A stretch of 5,630 nt of DNA from DAOQTX01 sp035340715. Its GTDB lineage: Bacteria > Bacteroidota > Bacteroidia > AKYH767-A > OLB10. Positions 1-5,630 of the stretch are shown in pieces (the stretch's first letter is position 1; every line of letters starts with the position of its first letter). The stretch covers positions 1 through 5,630 of the forward strand of contig DAOQTX010000079.1 of NCBI GenBank assembly GCA_035340715.1. Direction: 5' to 3'. The notes beneath the pieces are model-generated. The model ran no database searches, was not told where the DNA came from, and saw nothing but the letters and a program-made list of their open reading frames with translations. The position numbers were made by a program, and so were the translations under genes.

Positions 1-4
1 AAGT

Positions 5-20
5 TAGACATTTTTGTCTA
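5..20. repeat. Short perfect hairpin at the left edge
   Basis: TAGACA at 5-10 and TGTCTA at 15-20 form a perfect 6-bp inverted repeat around a TTTT loop. Flanking AAG and CTT lengthen it if one bulged base is allowed. A T-rich tract follows but does not make a convincing intrinsic terminator. From memory, GTTAGACA close to a T-rich tract resembles the terminal region of some IS3-family (IS150-group) insertion sequences, so this could be a degenerate element end. Nothing else in the window supports that, since no transposase is present, and the left side is cut by the window edge. Confidence 0.4.
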
Positions 21-43
21 CTTTTAAACTGTAGGATTTTTAG

Positions 44-304
44 GGCTACTTACAACCTTATTCTTCAAATAACAGAGGGATCGATGAAGCTGAACAATTA
101 GATTCTCTTATTCTCTTGATAAGTAATAAAAAACTGTACCAAGAAGAGTATTTTTTTGAAGGGAATAAGCAGGTAATGCGAAAATACTATTACAACAATT
201 CCCAGCTTATTAGAGTGAGGACGGATTTATATTTGGGTAACAAAAGCGAAGAAGGTTTTGAGGAAGTGTATAAATACAAATATATTAGTGAGAAGATAGA
301 GTAA
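44..304 (+). pseudogene. 3' fragment of an unrecognised gene
   Basis: The frame is open from just after a TAG at 41-43 to a TAA at 302-304, about 86 codons. It has no ATG near its beginning; the only usable internal start is TTG at 116, giving 62 residues. The product is polar and rich in Lys, Glu, Tyr and Asn, with alternating stretches such as QVMRKYYYNNSQLIRVRTD that look like beta-strands of a real protein rather than random translation. I do not recognise a family. The missing 5' end suggests a remnant left after insertion or deletion. The GC-rich repeat begins 4 bases after its stop. It could instead be a genuine small gene using TTG, but no ribosome binding site supports that start. 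Confidence 0.4.
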
Positions 305-308
305 AATT

Positions 309-356
309 AGCCCCCGCCCGCTGGAATGTTGTGTGAATGGAGGTTCCTGTGAATGT
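309..356 (+). repeat. GC-rich repeat block, left copy
   Basis: AGCCCCCGCCC at 309-319 is a sharp GC island in AT-rich DNA. TCCTGTGAATGT at 345-356 follows it, and the octamer TGTGAATG also occurs at 332-339, so the block carries it twice, 16 bases apart. Both longer words recur as reverse complements at 3575-3601, but in the opposite order and with closer spacing, so this is a shared set of words rather than one simple inverted repeat. In both places the words lie within about 55 bases downstream of a stop codon, in the same orientation as the gene that ends there. Confidence 0.6.
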
Positions 357-377
357 GATCACCAATTTCCTGGCAAT

Positions 378-506
378 TTAATCCATTTGATCAGGAATTA
401 GATTAGGCAAGGCAAGTAATACCAGAATTCCGAGGATAACCAAGACGATCAGAAGTTCGGATAAAGTAAAAGCTTTGAGTTGCCTTTTGTGAAAATATTT
501 AATCAT
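378..506 (-). pseudogene. Truncated type IV prepilin / pseudopilin N-terminus
   Basis: This 42-codon frame runs from ATG (506-504) to TAA (380-378). It encodes a short basic leader (MIKYFHKRQLK), then AFTLSELL and a hydrophobic helix LIVLVILGILVLLALPNLIP. This is the class III prepilin signal: basic leader, cleavage just before Phe, Glu at +5 of the mature protein, and a roughly 20-residue hydrophobic helix. The usual Gly before the cut is Ala here, a substitution I recall from Bacteroidota pseudopilins, where ALPNL normally leads into a C-terminal globular domain of about 100 residues. Here the frame stops four codons after LIP, and neither other frame continues the domain. No clear ribosome binding site is seen; TACTTTAG (566-559) resembles the Bacteroidota -7 element with one mismatch but lacks a -33 partner. 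Most likely a broken or duplicated gene end. A functional mini-pilin is unlikely. Confidence 0.75.
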
Positions 507-583
507 GAGTGCATGTTGTTGTTCAGAAATCGGATTTAACTTCTATTTAGATGCTATGCTAAAGTACACAAAATTATTAACTT

Positions 584-1056
584 TTATTTTAAATATTCAG
601 AAATGACTTCCCCCCAATAAACTGGCCCATTTTTAAATAGCAATTTTCCTTTGCTATATTCAGTACGATAAATATTGATAGGAATAAACCCCTATTCCTT
701 CAGCATTGGTAAATTTATGTCTTTCTTAAGTTCACCACCTTCAAATAAAATAAATTTTAGGCTATTCTGCTTTTTGATGTTTTCTTTTAGAAAGCAATGA
801 TTTTAAACTGCTATTGCATTCCAAACTTGAAATTCATAAGCAAAAGAAATTGCAAGCCCGACAGATATAAATATCAAATTTCTTTGAAGCAACTATAGCC
901 AAATGAAAATAATATTGTAATATTGAAATCCAGTTTCTGAAATTTGCCTCTAAGTAATAATATTGACGCTTCGAGATTCCAGTTGAACTTTCGGGTTAAT
1001 ACAACTATCCACAAGAATACCATTAAAGCGAACACAATTAATATATCTTCCCTCAC
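584..1056 (-). pseudogene. Decayed gene for a small, probably membrane, protein
   Basis: Two minus-strand frames together look like one broken gene of about 155 codons. The upstream part (1056-874) starts at GTG and opens with a hydrophobic helix (ILIVFALMVFLWIVVL). The downstream part (892-584) is in another frame: a second hydrophobic stretch (FISVGLAISFAYEF), then a protein-like polar tail including LKFILFEGGELKKDINLP and KLLFKNGPVYWGEVISEYLK, ending at TAA. The downstream frame contains two internal stops, TAA at 805-803 and TAG at 694-692. The tail reads like a normal soluble domain, which is why I think it was once translated. I do not recognise the family. The join between the two frames is a guess, and the 892-584 part is better supported than the 5' part. 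Confidence 0.42.
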
Positions 1057-1098
1057 ATATGGGCAACAAGTTAGCCTTCACTTTTAAATCTTGTAGTC

Positions 1099-3141
1099 AT
1101 GAAAACATTTTTACTAAATATTATTTTATGCTTTGTCTGTTCAGTAACGTTTGCACAGTGGACCCAACTTCCGGGACCTGGAGGTGGAAGGGTATATTCC
1201 TTGGCATCAATCGGAAGCAATCTCTTTGCGGGAACAGAAGGAGCAGGCGTGTTTCAGTCTATTGATAACGGTTTATCTTGGACTCCTATTAACAATGGAT
1301 TAGGGCATCATACAATTCAAGCTATGGCCGTAAGTGGCAATAGTCTTTATGCAGGGACTCCAATAGGTCTTTTTAGAACAGATAATAATGGATCTACATG
1401 GATCGCAATGAACCTCGGAGTTAGTGGAGCCTCCATAAAGTCTTTAGCTGCTAGCGGATCTACAATTTTTGCCGGCTCCTACGCTCACGGCGTGTTTTTG
1501 TCATTGAATAACGGGGCTTCGTGGTCGTCAGTAAATACCGGGTTAACCCACGATAAAGTAAATGCACTTGCAATTATAGGTTCAAATGTATTTGCAGGAA
1601 CACAGGGTGGCGGAGTTTATTTGTCGACAAATAATGGAACCAGCTGGGCGACAGTAAATGTAGGGATACCAGATACAACAATTTATGCCTTTGGGGTCCT
1701 TGGCACAAATCTATTCATAGGAACATACAGAGGCGGAGTTTGTTTGACTACCGATTTTGGAACAACTTGGAGCAGCCGAAATAATGGAATTGGAAATGGG
1801 GTGATTAATTCATTCGCAACCAAAGGAACAAAGATATTTGGAGGACACAATACTGGTAACGTTTTTGTATCGGATGATAATGGTTTAAATTGGCTACCTA
1901 AAAGTGTTGGGGTTCAAAACGCATATAATCATGCCTTGAATTATTCCGGAACAAGTTTAATAGCCGGTACCAAAAACGGGGTTTTTATTTCAGAAGATGA
2001 TGGAGACACATGGACAATCAGGAATCATGGACTTTCTAATACTTATGTTAAGGATATAGAGGTTCAAGGGTCAACTTTATTTGTAGCTACTTTTGGCGAC
2101 GGAGTTTTAAAAAGTACTGATCAGGGCAACTCTTGGACAACATGTAATGCCGGGTTACCGACAATGGACTTTCACACATTAACCATAGATGGAGCGAATA
2201 TATATGCAGGATCGTTTGATGATGGTATTTTTTATTCTAACGATGGAGGAAATTCTTGGAGTGGATTGAATAATGGAATAAGTAATGGAAATATTAAAAC
2301 AATACTTGTTGCAGGAACAATCCTTTTTGCAGGAGGAGCCGGAGGAGTTTACAAGTCTAGCAATAGTGGCGCTTCTTGGACATCTATGAGGACAGGGCTT
2401 ACAAACTATCACATAATTGGCCTCGTTGAATTAGGTTCAAATATTTATGCAGCTTCTGATGGCGGTGGAATTTATGTCTCTTCCAATTCGGCGACTTCCT
2501 GGTCTCCTGTGAATAATGGAATCAGTGATCTTAGAGAATATTGTTTGACAGTGAATGGGGCTAACTTGTATGCCGGATCTCAAAATGGCAAAGTGTATTT
2601 TTCAGATAACCTTGGATTTTCATGGACAAATATTGGATTTGCTACTACAGGGGTAGGGCAAGTAAGGGACATTATGTTTAAAGACTCAACTATGCTGGCA
2701 ACAACCCATAGCCTGGTTTATTTTTCAAACAATAATGGTCTAGACTGGGATTCAATTGACGGCACAGGAATGGATGTTAACAACTTATATTGTACAACCA
2801 TAAGTGGGAACAACCTGTTTGCAGGAACATCGCAAAAGGGTGCATTTGTTAACTCAAGTATTCTCTTAAGTTTGAATAAACTAGATTGGGATAATTCACA
2901 GATTACACTCTTTCCGAACCCTGTTTCAAAAGGAGATGTTTTTTTCACATTGAGTAGTAATGTTGATTTTGTGGGGGCAACAATATGCATTTACAATACG
3001 CTAGGACAGGTAATGCATACGGAAACAATATCAGGAATTTCTAAAAAAGTAATAAGTTTAAAAGATGTTCTGCCCGGAGTTTATTTTGTAACGGTCGTTG
3101 AAAATGGAAGATCCAACACCAGGAAGCTAGTTGCTAATTAA
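1099..3141 (+). CDS. Secreted Asp-box beta-propeller protein with T9SS sorting domain
   Basis: A 680-residue exported protein with no recognised catalytic residues, likely a cell-surface or extracellular binding or structural protein. Residues 1-19 are a Sec signal peptide (Lys, hydrophobic core, TFA before the cut, mature Gln-20). Residues 21 to about 586 are blades carrying 13 Asp-box motifs (S-x-N-N-G-x-S-W type) whose tryptophans fall at 61, 101, 142, 183, 224, 265, 305, 346, 387, 427, 468, 509 and 550. Each blade also has a G-S-N-L-F-A-G-T-like strand. Residues about 601-680 are a type A T9SS C-terminal domain: LFPNPVSKGD, IYNTLGQVM, GVYFVTV and a terminal RKLVAN, normally removed on export through the outer membrane. 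The ATG is chosen because the signal peptide begins there; no Shine-Dalgarno is visible. It stands alone, with no clear promoter or terminator. Sialidases also carry Asp-boxes, but their arginine triad is not evident. Confidence 0.93.
   Translation: MKTFLLNIILCFVCSVTFAQWTQLPGPGGGRVYSLASIGSNLFAGTEGAGVFQSIDNGLSWTPINNGLGHHTIQAMAVSGNSLYAGTPIGLFRTDNNGSTWIAMNLGVSGASIKSLAASGSTIFAGSYAHGVFLSLNNGASWSSVNTGLTHDKVNALAIIGSNVFAGTQGGGVYLSTNNGTSWATVNVGIPDTTIYAFGVLGTNLFIGTYRGGVCLTTDFGTTWSSRNNGIGNGVINSFATKGTKIFGGHNTGNVFVSDDNGLNWLPKSVGVQNAYNHALNYSGTSLIAGTKNGVFISEDDGDTWTIRNHGLSNTYVKDIEVQGSTLFVATFGDGVLKSTDQGNSWTTCNAGLPTMDFHTLTIDGANIYAGSFDDGIFYSNDGGNSWSGLNNGISNGNIKTILVAGTILFAGGAGGVYKSSNSGASWTSMRTGLTNYHIIGLVELGSNIYAASDGGGIYVSSNSATSWSPVNNGISDLREYCLTVNGANLYAGSQNGKVYFSDNLGFSWTNIGFATTGVGQVRDIMFKDSTMLATTHSLVYFSNNNGLDWDSIDGTGMDVNNLYCTTISGNNLFAGTSQKGAFVNSSILLSLNKLDWDNSQITLFPNPVSKGDVFFTLSSNVDFVGATICIYNTLGQVMHTETISGISKKVISLKDVLPGVYFVTVVENGRSNTRKLVAN
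1159..2856 (+). repeat. Tandem 41-residue (about 123-bp) propeller repeats
   Basis: The 12 spacings between consecutive Asp-box tryptophans are 40 or 41 residues (nine of 41, three of 40), so the array is nearly perfectly periodic. A final half unit (NNLYCTTISGNNLFAGTSQ) lacks the Asp-box. That half blade could close with the N-terminal strand near WTQLPGPGG, giving 14 blades, for example two seven-bladed propellers; the blade count is inference. The repeats are diverged at DNA level, so this is an old duplication, not recent slippage. Blade 11 has SSNSATSW, where Ala replaces the usual Gly. Confidence 0.85.
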
Positions 3142-3574
3142 TACTTTCGGATTTAATTCGCTATCAATATAATGAAACCTAAAAACAACTTGGACTGCAA
3201 TCCACAAATCAATAGATATTCTAAACGTATAGTATATAATATTCCACGGATTTAAAACAGGATGCTAAGTTAGGAATTTAACGCTTATATTTGGCAGTCC
3301 CATGGTAAAATGTAAATATAGACCTTTAATAATCAATTATATTTAGAGCTTTTTTCTAATTTTCCCTACCCTTAATTGACCGAATTTTTAGGGAGATTAC
3401 TCAGTGATGCTACGTTCTACCATTCGAAGAAAATATATGGTGGTTTGGGCATGTCCAAGATAAGGAGATTGCATCGGCTTGACTAGGAAAATTTCAACCT
3501 AAAAAAACTGGTTGCAATTCAGTCGCAAATTATTTTCTAAAAAACTTTTCTGGAGCAATAAGCAGGTTTTTTTT
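3142..3574. other. Convergent intergenic region, no gene supported
   Basis: This AT-rich stretch lies between the propeller gene (plus strand) and the RHS operon (minus strand), which converge here. I see no protein-like frame on either strand, no tRNA or rRNA, and no strong hairpin followed by a T-run for either transcript. The nearest inverted pair is TCCCTA (about 3362-3368) with TAGGGA (about 3389-3394), but its loop is about 20 bases. An eight-T run at 3567-3574 has no stem before it. The region may be old gene debris. Confidence 0.5.
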
Positions 3575-3601
3575 GGGCGGGGGCTTGAAACATTCACAGG
3601 A
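3575..3601 (-). repeat. GC-rich repeat block, right copy (inverted)
   Basis: Read on the minus strand, TCCTGTGAATGT (3601-3590) comes first and AGCCCCCGCCC (3585-3575) four bases later. Both words also occur at 309-356 on the plus strand. Relative to the 159-residue membrane protein gene, the block begins about 13 bases after the stop codon. It ends next to a run of eight A (minus strand). It may be a family of small dispersed repeats or the scar of a recombination boundary; two copies in one window cannot decide. Confidence 0.6.
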
Positions 3602-3614
3602 GGCAATACCATTT

Positions 3615-4094
3615 TTAAGTGGTGATTCCAACAAAACTATTTACTTGCTCTACCTGCGCTTTATTGTTCAACCATAATACCGAACGAACAGTACCATGAG
3701 TATCACTAATAACCAGCTTATACCGAGACAAAAAACCTATCATAACTAATAAAGCTCTAGAGCCTTGGGTACTACCATAATCAATAGTATCACTTACCAA
3801 CCTTCCTTTTAAGATTGTTGTTTTTGAGAATAATCCCGGATATTTAACAACCTTTGTCTCCCTACCATTATTAATTATATAGTAAAATCCTTTAACATTA
3901 ATCAGAAGAATGTAGGTGATAACGAAAAGTATACTGACATAGAAAAGAGTCATTAATATTCTCATTAATATAGGTACTGAAGATTGAAAAGGTAGAAAAA
4001 TTGCTCCAGTTAAGAAGGGAAGGGAAAACAAAACAAGTATTACGGTAAGTAACACACTTCTATTCCTATGAATCCTGATTTTTAATTCTTGCAT
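3615..4094 (-). CDS. Small two-helix inner-membrane protein, possible immunity factor
   Basis: A 159-residue protein I cannot assign to a named family. A short basic N-terminus (MQELKIRIHRNR) precedes two hydrophobic helices at about residues 14-35 and 43-65, followed by a cytoplasm-type domain of about 90 residues beginning YYIINNGRETKVVKYPG. That arrangement, with a beta-rich tail ending in a possible helix (NNKAQVEQVNSFVG), resembles bacterial membrane-anchored PH-like proteins, but this is only a shape resemblance. The ATG lies 4 bases after the stop of the 195-residue gene, so the two are almost certainly cotranscribed and probably translationally coupled. As the last gene of an RHS operon it is a candidate second immunity or accessory protein; a membrane location would suit protection against an envelope-targeting toxin. 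No terminator is clear downstream. Confidence 0.8.
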   Translation of the reverse strand: MQELKIRIHRNRSVLLTVILVLFSLPFLTGAIFLPFQSSVPILMRILMTLFYVSILFVITYILLINVKGFYYIINNGRETKVVKYPGLFSKTTILKGRLVSDTIDYGSTQGSRALLVMIGFLSRYKLVISDTHGTVRSVLWLNNKAQVEQVNSFVGITT

Positions 4095-4098
4095 AAGC

Positions 4099-4686
4099 CT
4101 AAATCTTGATTGATTCGATTACTTTGTTAGTTGTGTTGATAAAGTCTCTTTTCATCGAACCATTATATTCACTCATAAATGTAAGAACCCACCATGAATT
4201 TTTAAAATCGATGAGATATGACAACCCCAATATATTAACATCACTTTGAGTAAAGGAATACTTGTAAAGTAGTATATCGAAAGCACTATTTTTAGGCTTT
4301 GTATAACCATTGTATTCGATCCCAAATTGAGAAAGTTGTGCTTCTGCAAGCCAATTAGTACAAAACGAATTAAAATCTACTGCTGAACCAACATCATACT
4401 GAGTTCCTATAAGATTTGTGCAGAATACACTTGAACATTCACCTTTAATAGCAAAGTTATAGCCCTTTTCTGTTGCTTCACTCTCAACTAAATTCCAGTC
4501 AGCAGGGATTTCAATTGAGAATGAACCAACATCGATTCTTTCTCTTTCAATTCCCTGATTAGGTATGGTCATAACCTTTAAATTATCTATTGAATTAGCG
4601 TTATTTTCTGAATCCACATTAAAAGCACCACCTACTAATAGTAGCGTCGTAAAAAAAACATAAATCAATTTCTTAGTTTTTCTCAT
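4099..4686 (-). CDS. Exported PsbP/DUF1795-like protein, candidate RHS immunity
   Basis: A 195-residue protein with a basic start (MRKTKK) and a hydrophobic segment at about 8-22, read as a Sec signal peptide; no lipobox cysteine follows, so it is probably periplasmic or membrane-anchored by an uncleaved signal. The mature part opens with DVGSFSIEIPADWNL (52-66) and ends with a strand (NSWWVLTFMSEY) and a helix (KRDFINTTNKVIESIKI). This order resembles PsbP/Mog1/DUF1795-type folds, known from small exported bacterial proteins; the assignment is by pattern only. Cysteines 84, 89 and 109 could form a disulfide in the periplasm. Its ATG lies inside the RHS gene, overlapping it by 14 bases in another frame, and no Shine-Dalgarno is visible, so translation is probably coupled to the RHS gene. 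The first gene after an RHS tip is usually the cognate immunity gene; I infer that role here. Confidence 0.82.
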   Translation of the reverse strand: MRKTKKLIYVFFTTLLLVGGAFNVDSENNANSIDNLKVMTIPNQGIERERIDVGSFSIEIPADWNLVESEATEKGYNFAIKGECSSVFCTNLIGTQYDVGSAVDFNSFCTNWLAEAQLSQFGIEYNGYTKPKNSAFDILLYKYSFTQSDVNILGLSYLIDFKNSWWVLTFMSEYNGSMKRDFINTTNKVIESIKI

Positions 4687-5630
4687 TAGTTATTTCAAAT
4701 CCAAATTTTACACCTGCTCCTAATCCGACATGTACTTTTCCCTTTGCTTTAAAGTCTCCTGATTCTGAATTGTACAACACCCCAAGATCAGCACCAATAT
4801 GTGCGGACCCTAAAGAACCTCCATAAGTCAACTTAATTTTAGTACCAAAAACGGTTACTCCAAAGCTAGCATCTCCTTTGAGTGCATATGCACCTGCACC
4901 TGCACCTACCATTGCTCCATAATTATCATCAGCCCCTGTATATACACCAGCCATACCTTCAGCTTCTGCCAAGAAAATAGCCCCTTCGCCTGCGCCAAAA
5001 GCATTCCAGCGATCAGTTCCTATCCGTGCTAACGCATCCCCCTTCAGTCCATATGCTTCAGTGCCACCTTCTGCATAAATCCCACTTAAGCCAAAGCCTG
5101 CATCTCCATCGTATCCAACTCCAAAACCTCTTCCCTTACCTTCTGCACCAGCATATTCATAATCTGCATACGCACCAATCTGATAACCCGAAGCTTTGTA
5201 GCTTGTTTCTGTTTCAAGAGTGTTTGAACCAATTGGGTATCCGTATGCGCCTAAATCTCTATCTGCCGTGATCTTAACTTCATTCAAGGTTGTTGCCCAA
5301 GTTCCTTCATCTCCATTGTATGTAAAAGTTGAGCCACCCCATTCATGAGTTGCCCCATTTTCTGCATCGTCTGGGCAAGTAGGACAATCACCATTTGGAT
5401 CTGTATAGAAAATAGGGTTATTTACAAATGTGGCATAGTTACTGACATTTACTTGATCAACAGGATCTAAGTTCCACCGCCTCAGAAGCCGCGTATCATA
5501 CTCCCAAAAAAGTGCTGTGTTGTGATTTCCGGTTCCGGAAATTTCGTCAACTTTCTCCTGCCCGTTAAACCCGAAGCGATAATTATCTGAGGAAAAACTT
5601 CTTCCTGGTTGCAACATCCCACCGGGATAG
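4673..5630 (-). CDS. RHS-repeat protein, C-terminal part with variable tip (5' partial)
   Basis: The frame is open through the right edge (YPGG precedes the Met at 5617), so this is the 3' end of a larger gene, probably thousands of bases long. Numbering from that Met, residues 1-77 are the conserved end of the RHS core: GMLQPGRSFSS, YRFGFNGQEKVDE, ALFWEYDTRLLRRWNLDPVDQ and NPIFYTDPNGD, the boundary after which RHS proteins diverge. Residues 78-314 are the variable tip: CPTCPDD, a TLNEVKITADR strand common near the start of Bacteroidota tips, then a long Gly/Ala/Tyr-rich region with internal repeats (EAYGLKGDALARIGT and GAYALKGDASFGVTVFGT, 55 residues apart), ending GLGAGVKFGFEITNEKN. In the family, the RHS shell encloses and delivers the tip as a toxin. 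I see no HNH, deaminase, ADP-ribosyltransferase or protease motif. GC falls from about 49% over the core to about 30% in the next gene. Confidence 0.92.
   Translation of the reverse strand, partial: YPGGMLQPGRSFSSDNYRFGFNGQEKVDEISGTGNHNTALFWEYDTRLLRRWNLDPVDQVNVSNYATFVNNPIFYTDPNGDCPTCPDDAENGATHEWGGSTFTYNGDEGTWATTLNEVKITADRDLGAYGYPIGSNTLETETSYKASGYQIGAYADYEYAGAEGKGRGFGVGYDGDAGFGLSGIYAEGGTEAYGLKGDALARIGTDRWNAFGAGEGAIFLAEAEGMAGVYTGADDNYGAMVGAGAGAYALKGDASFGVTVFGTKIKLTYGGSLGSAHIGADLGVLYNSESGDFKAKGKVHVGLGAGVKFGFEITNEKN

Noticed and set aside
874..1056. 60-residue minus-strand frame with a hydrophobic N-terminus as an independent gene
   Set aside because: It needs a GTG start without a ribosome binding site, and its end overlaps a longer protein-like frame; I treat it as the possible 5' part of the decayed gene instead.
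1059..1265. 68-residue plus-strand frame
   Set aside because: It overlaps the start of the propeller gene in another frame and has no protein-like features; a shadow.
2179..2412. 77-residue minus-strand frame
   Set aside because: It lies antisense inside the propeller repeats; its Cys/Ser/Ile-rich composition is what the reverse of Asp-box codons gives.
1159..2856. Propeller gene as a sialidase
   Set aside because: Asp-boxes are present, but there is no visible FRIP-type motif or arginine triad, and every blade carries an Asp-box, which is unlike the sialidase arrangement.
1159..2856. CRISPR array or other DNA-level tandem repeat inside the propeller gene
   Set aside because: The 123-bp periodicity is at protein level; the DNA repeats are strongly diverged and fully coding.
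2718..2990. 90-residue minus-strand frame
   Set aside because: Antisense to the end of the propeller gene, with no ribosome binding site or family resemblance.
3362..3394. TCCCTA/TAGGGA inverted repeat as a terminator between the convergent genes
   Set aside because: Only 6 bp with a loop of about 20 bases and no adjacent T-run on either strand.
3397..3498. 33-codon minus-strand frame in the convergent intergenic region
   Set aside because: No start codon near its beginning, no ribosome binding site and no recognisable motif; too short to call even as a fragment.
5026..5271. 81-residue His/Leu-rich plus-strand frame
   Set aside because: Antisense to the RHS tip; its composition simply mirrors the Gly/Ala/Tyr codons on the other strand.

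Overview
The window looks like AT-rich chromosomal DNA of a member of the Bacteroidota. Three things point there. The 680-residue protein has a signal peptide and a C-terminal type IX secretion (T9SS) sorting domain, a system essentially confined to this phylum. The right-hand gene has the RHS-core ending typical of the phylum (YRFGFNGQEKVDE ... WNLDPVDQ ... NPIFYTDPNGD). A truncated prepilin reads KAFTLSELLIVLVILGIL, a form I associate with Bacteroidota pseudopilins. No start has a strong Shine-Dalgarno sequence, which also fits.

Layout. Positions 1-1098 are a graveyard of gene pieces: a small hairpin at the left edge, the 3' part of an unknown plus-strand reading frame (to 304), a GC-rich repeat (309-356), a 42-codon prepilin N-terminus on the minus strand (378-506), and a decayed minus-strand gene for a small, probably membrane, protein (584-1056). 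Positions 1099-3141 hold one intact plus-strand gene for a secreted beta-propeller protein with 13 Asp-box repeats at an almost exact 41-residue period, ending in a T9SS sorting domain. Positions 3142-3614 are a convergent intergenic stretch with no gene I can support; it contains a second copy of the GC-rich repeat in inverted orientation. From 5630 down to 3615 lies a tightly packed minus-strand operon: the 3' end of an RHS-repeat gene (5' end outside the window), a 195-residue exported protein overlapping it by 14 bases, and a 159-residue two-helix membrane protein 4 bases further on.

How the genes may work together. The right-hand operon has the layout of a polymorphic toxin locus: a conserved RHS shell, a variable tip of about 237 residues after the DPNGD boundary, then one or two small overlapping genes that would be the first candidates for immunity. 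The tip is Gly/Ala/Tyr-rich and internally repetitive, with no catalytic motif I recognise. Both small proteins are predicted to be exported or in the membrane, so an envelope-acting toxin is the simplest reading, but this is inference. This operon is the best candidate for an undescribed system here. The propeller gene is a separate transcription unit with no visible link to it.
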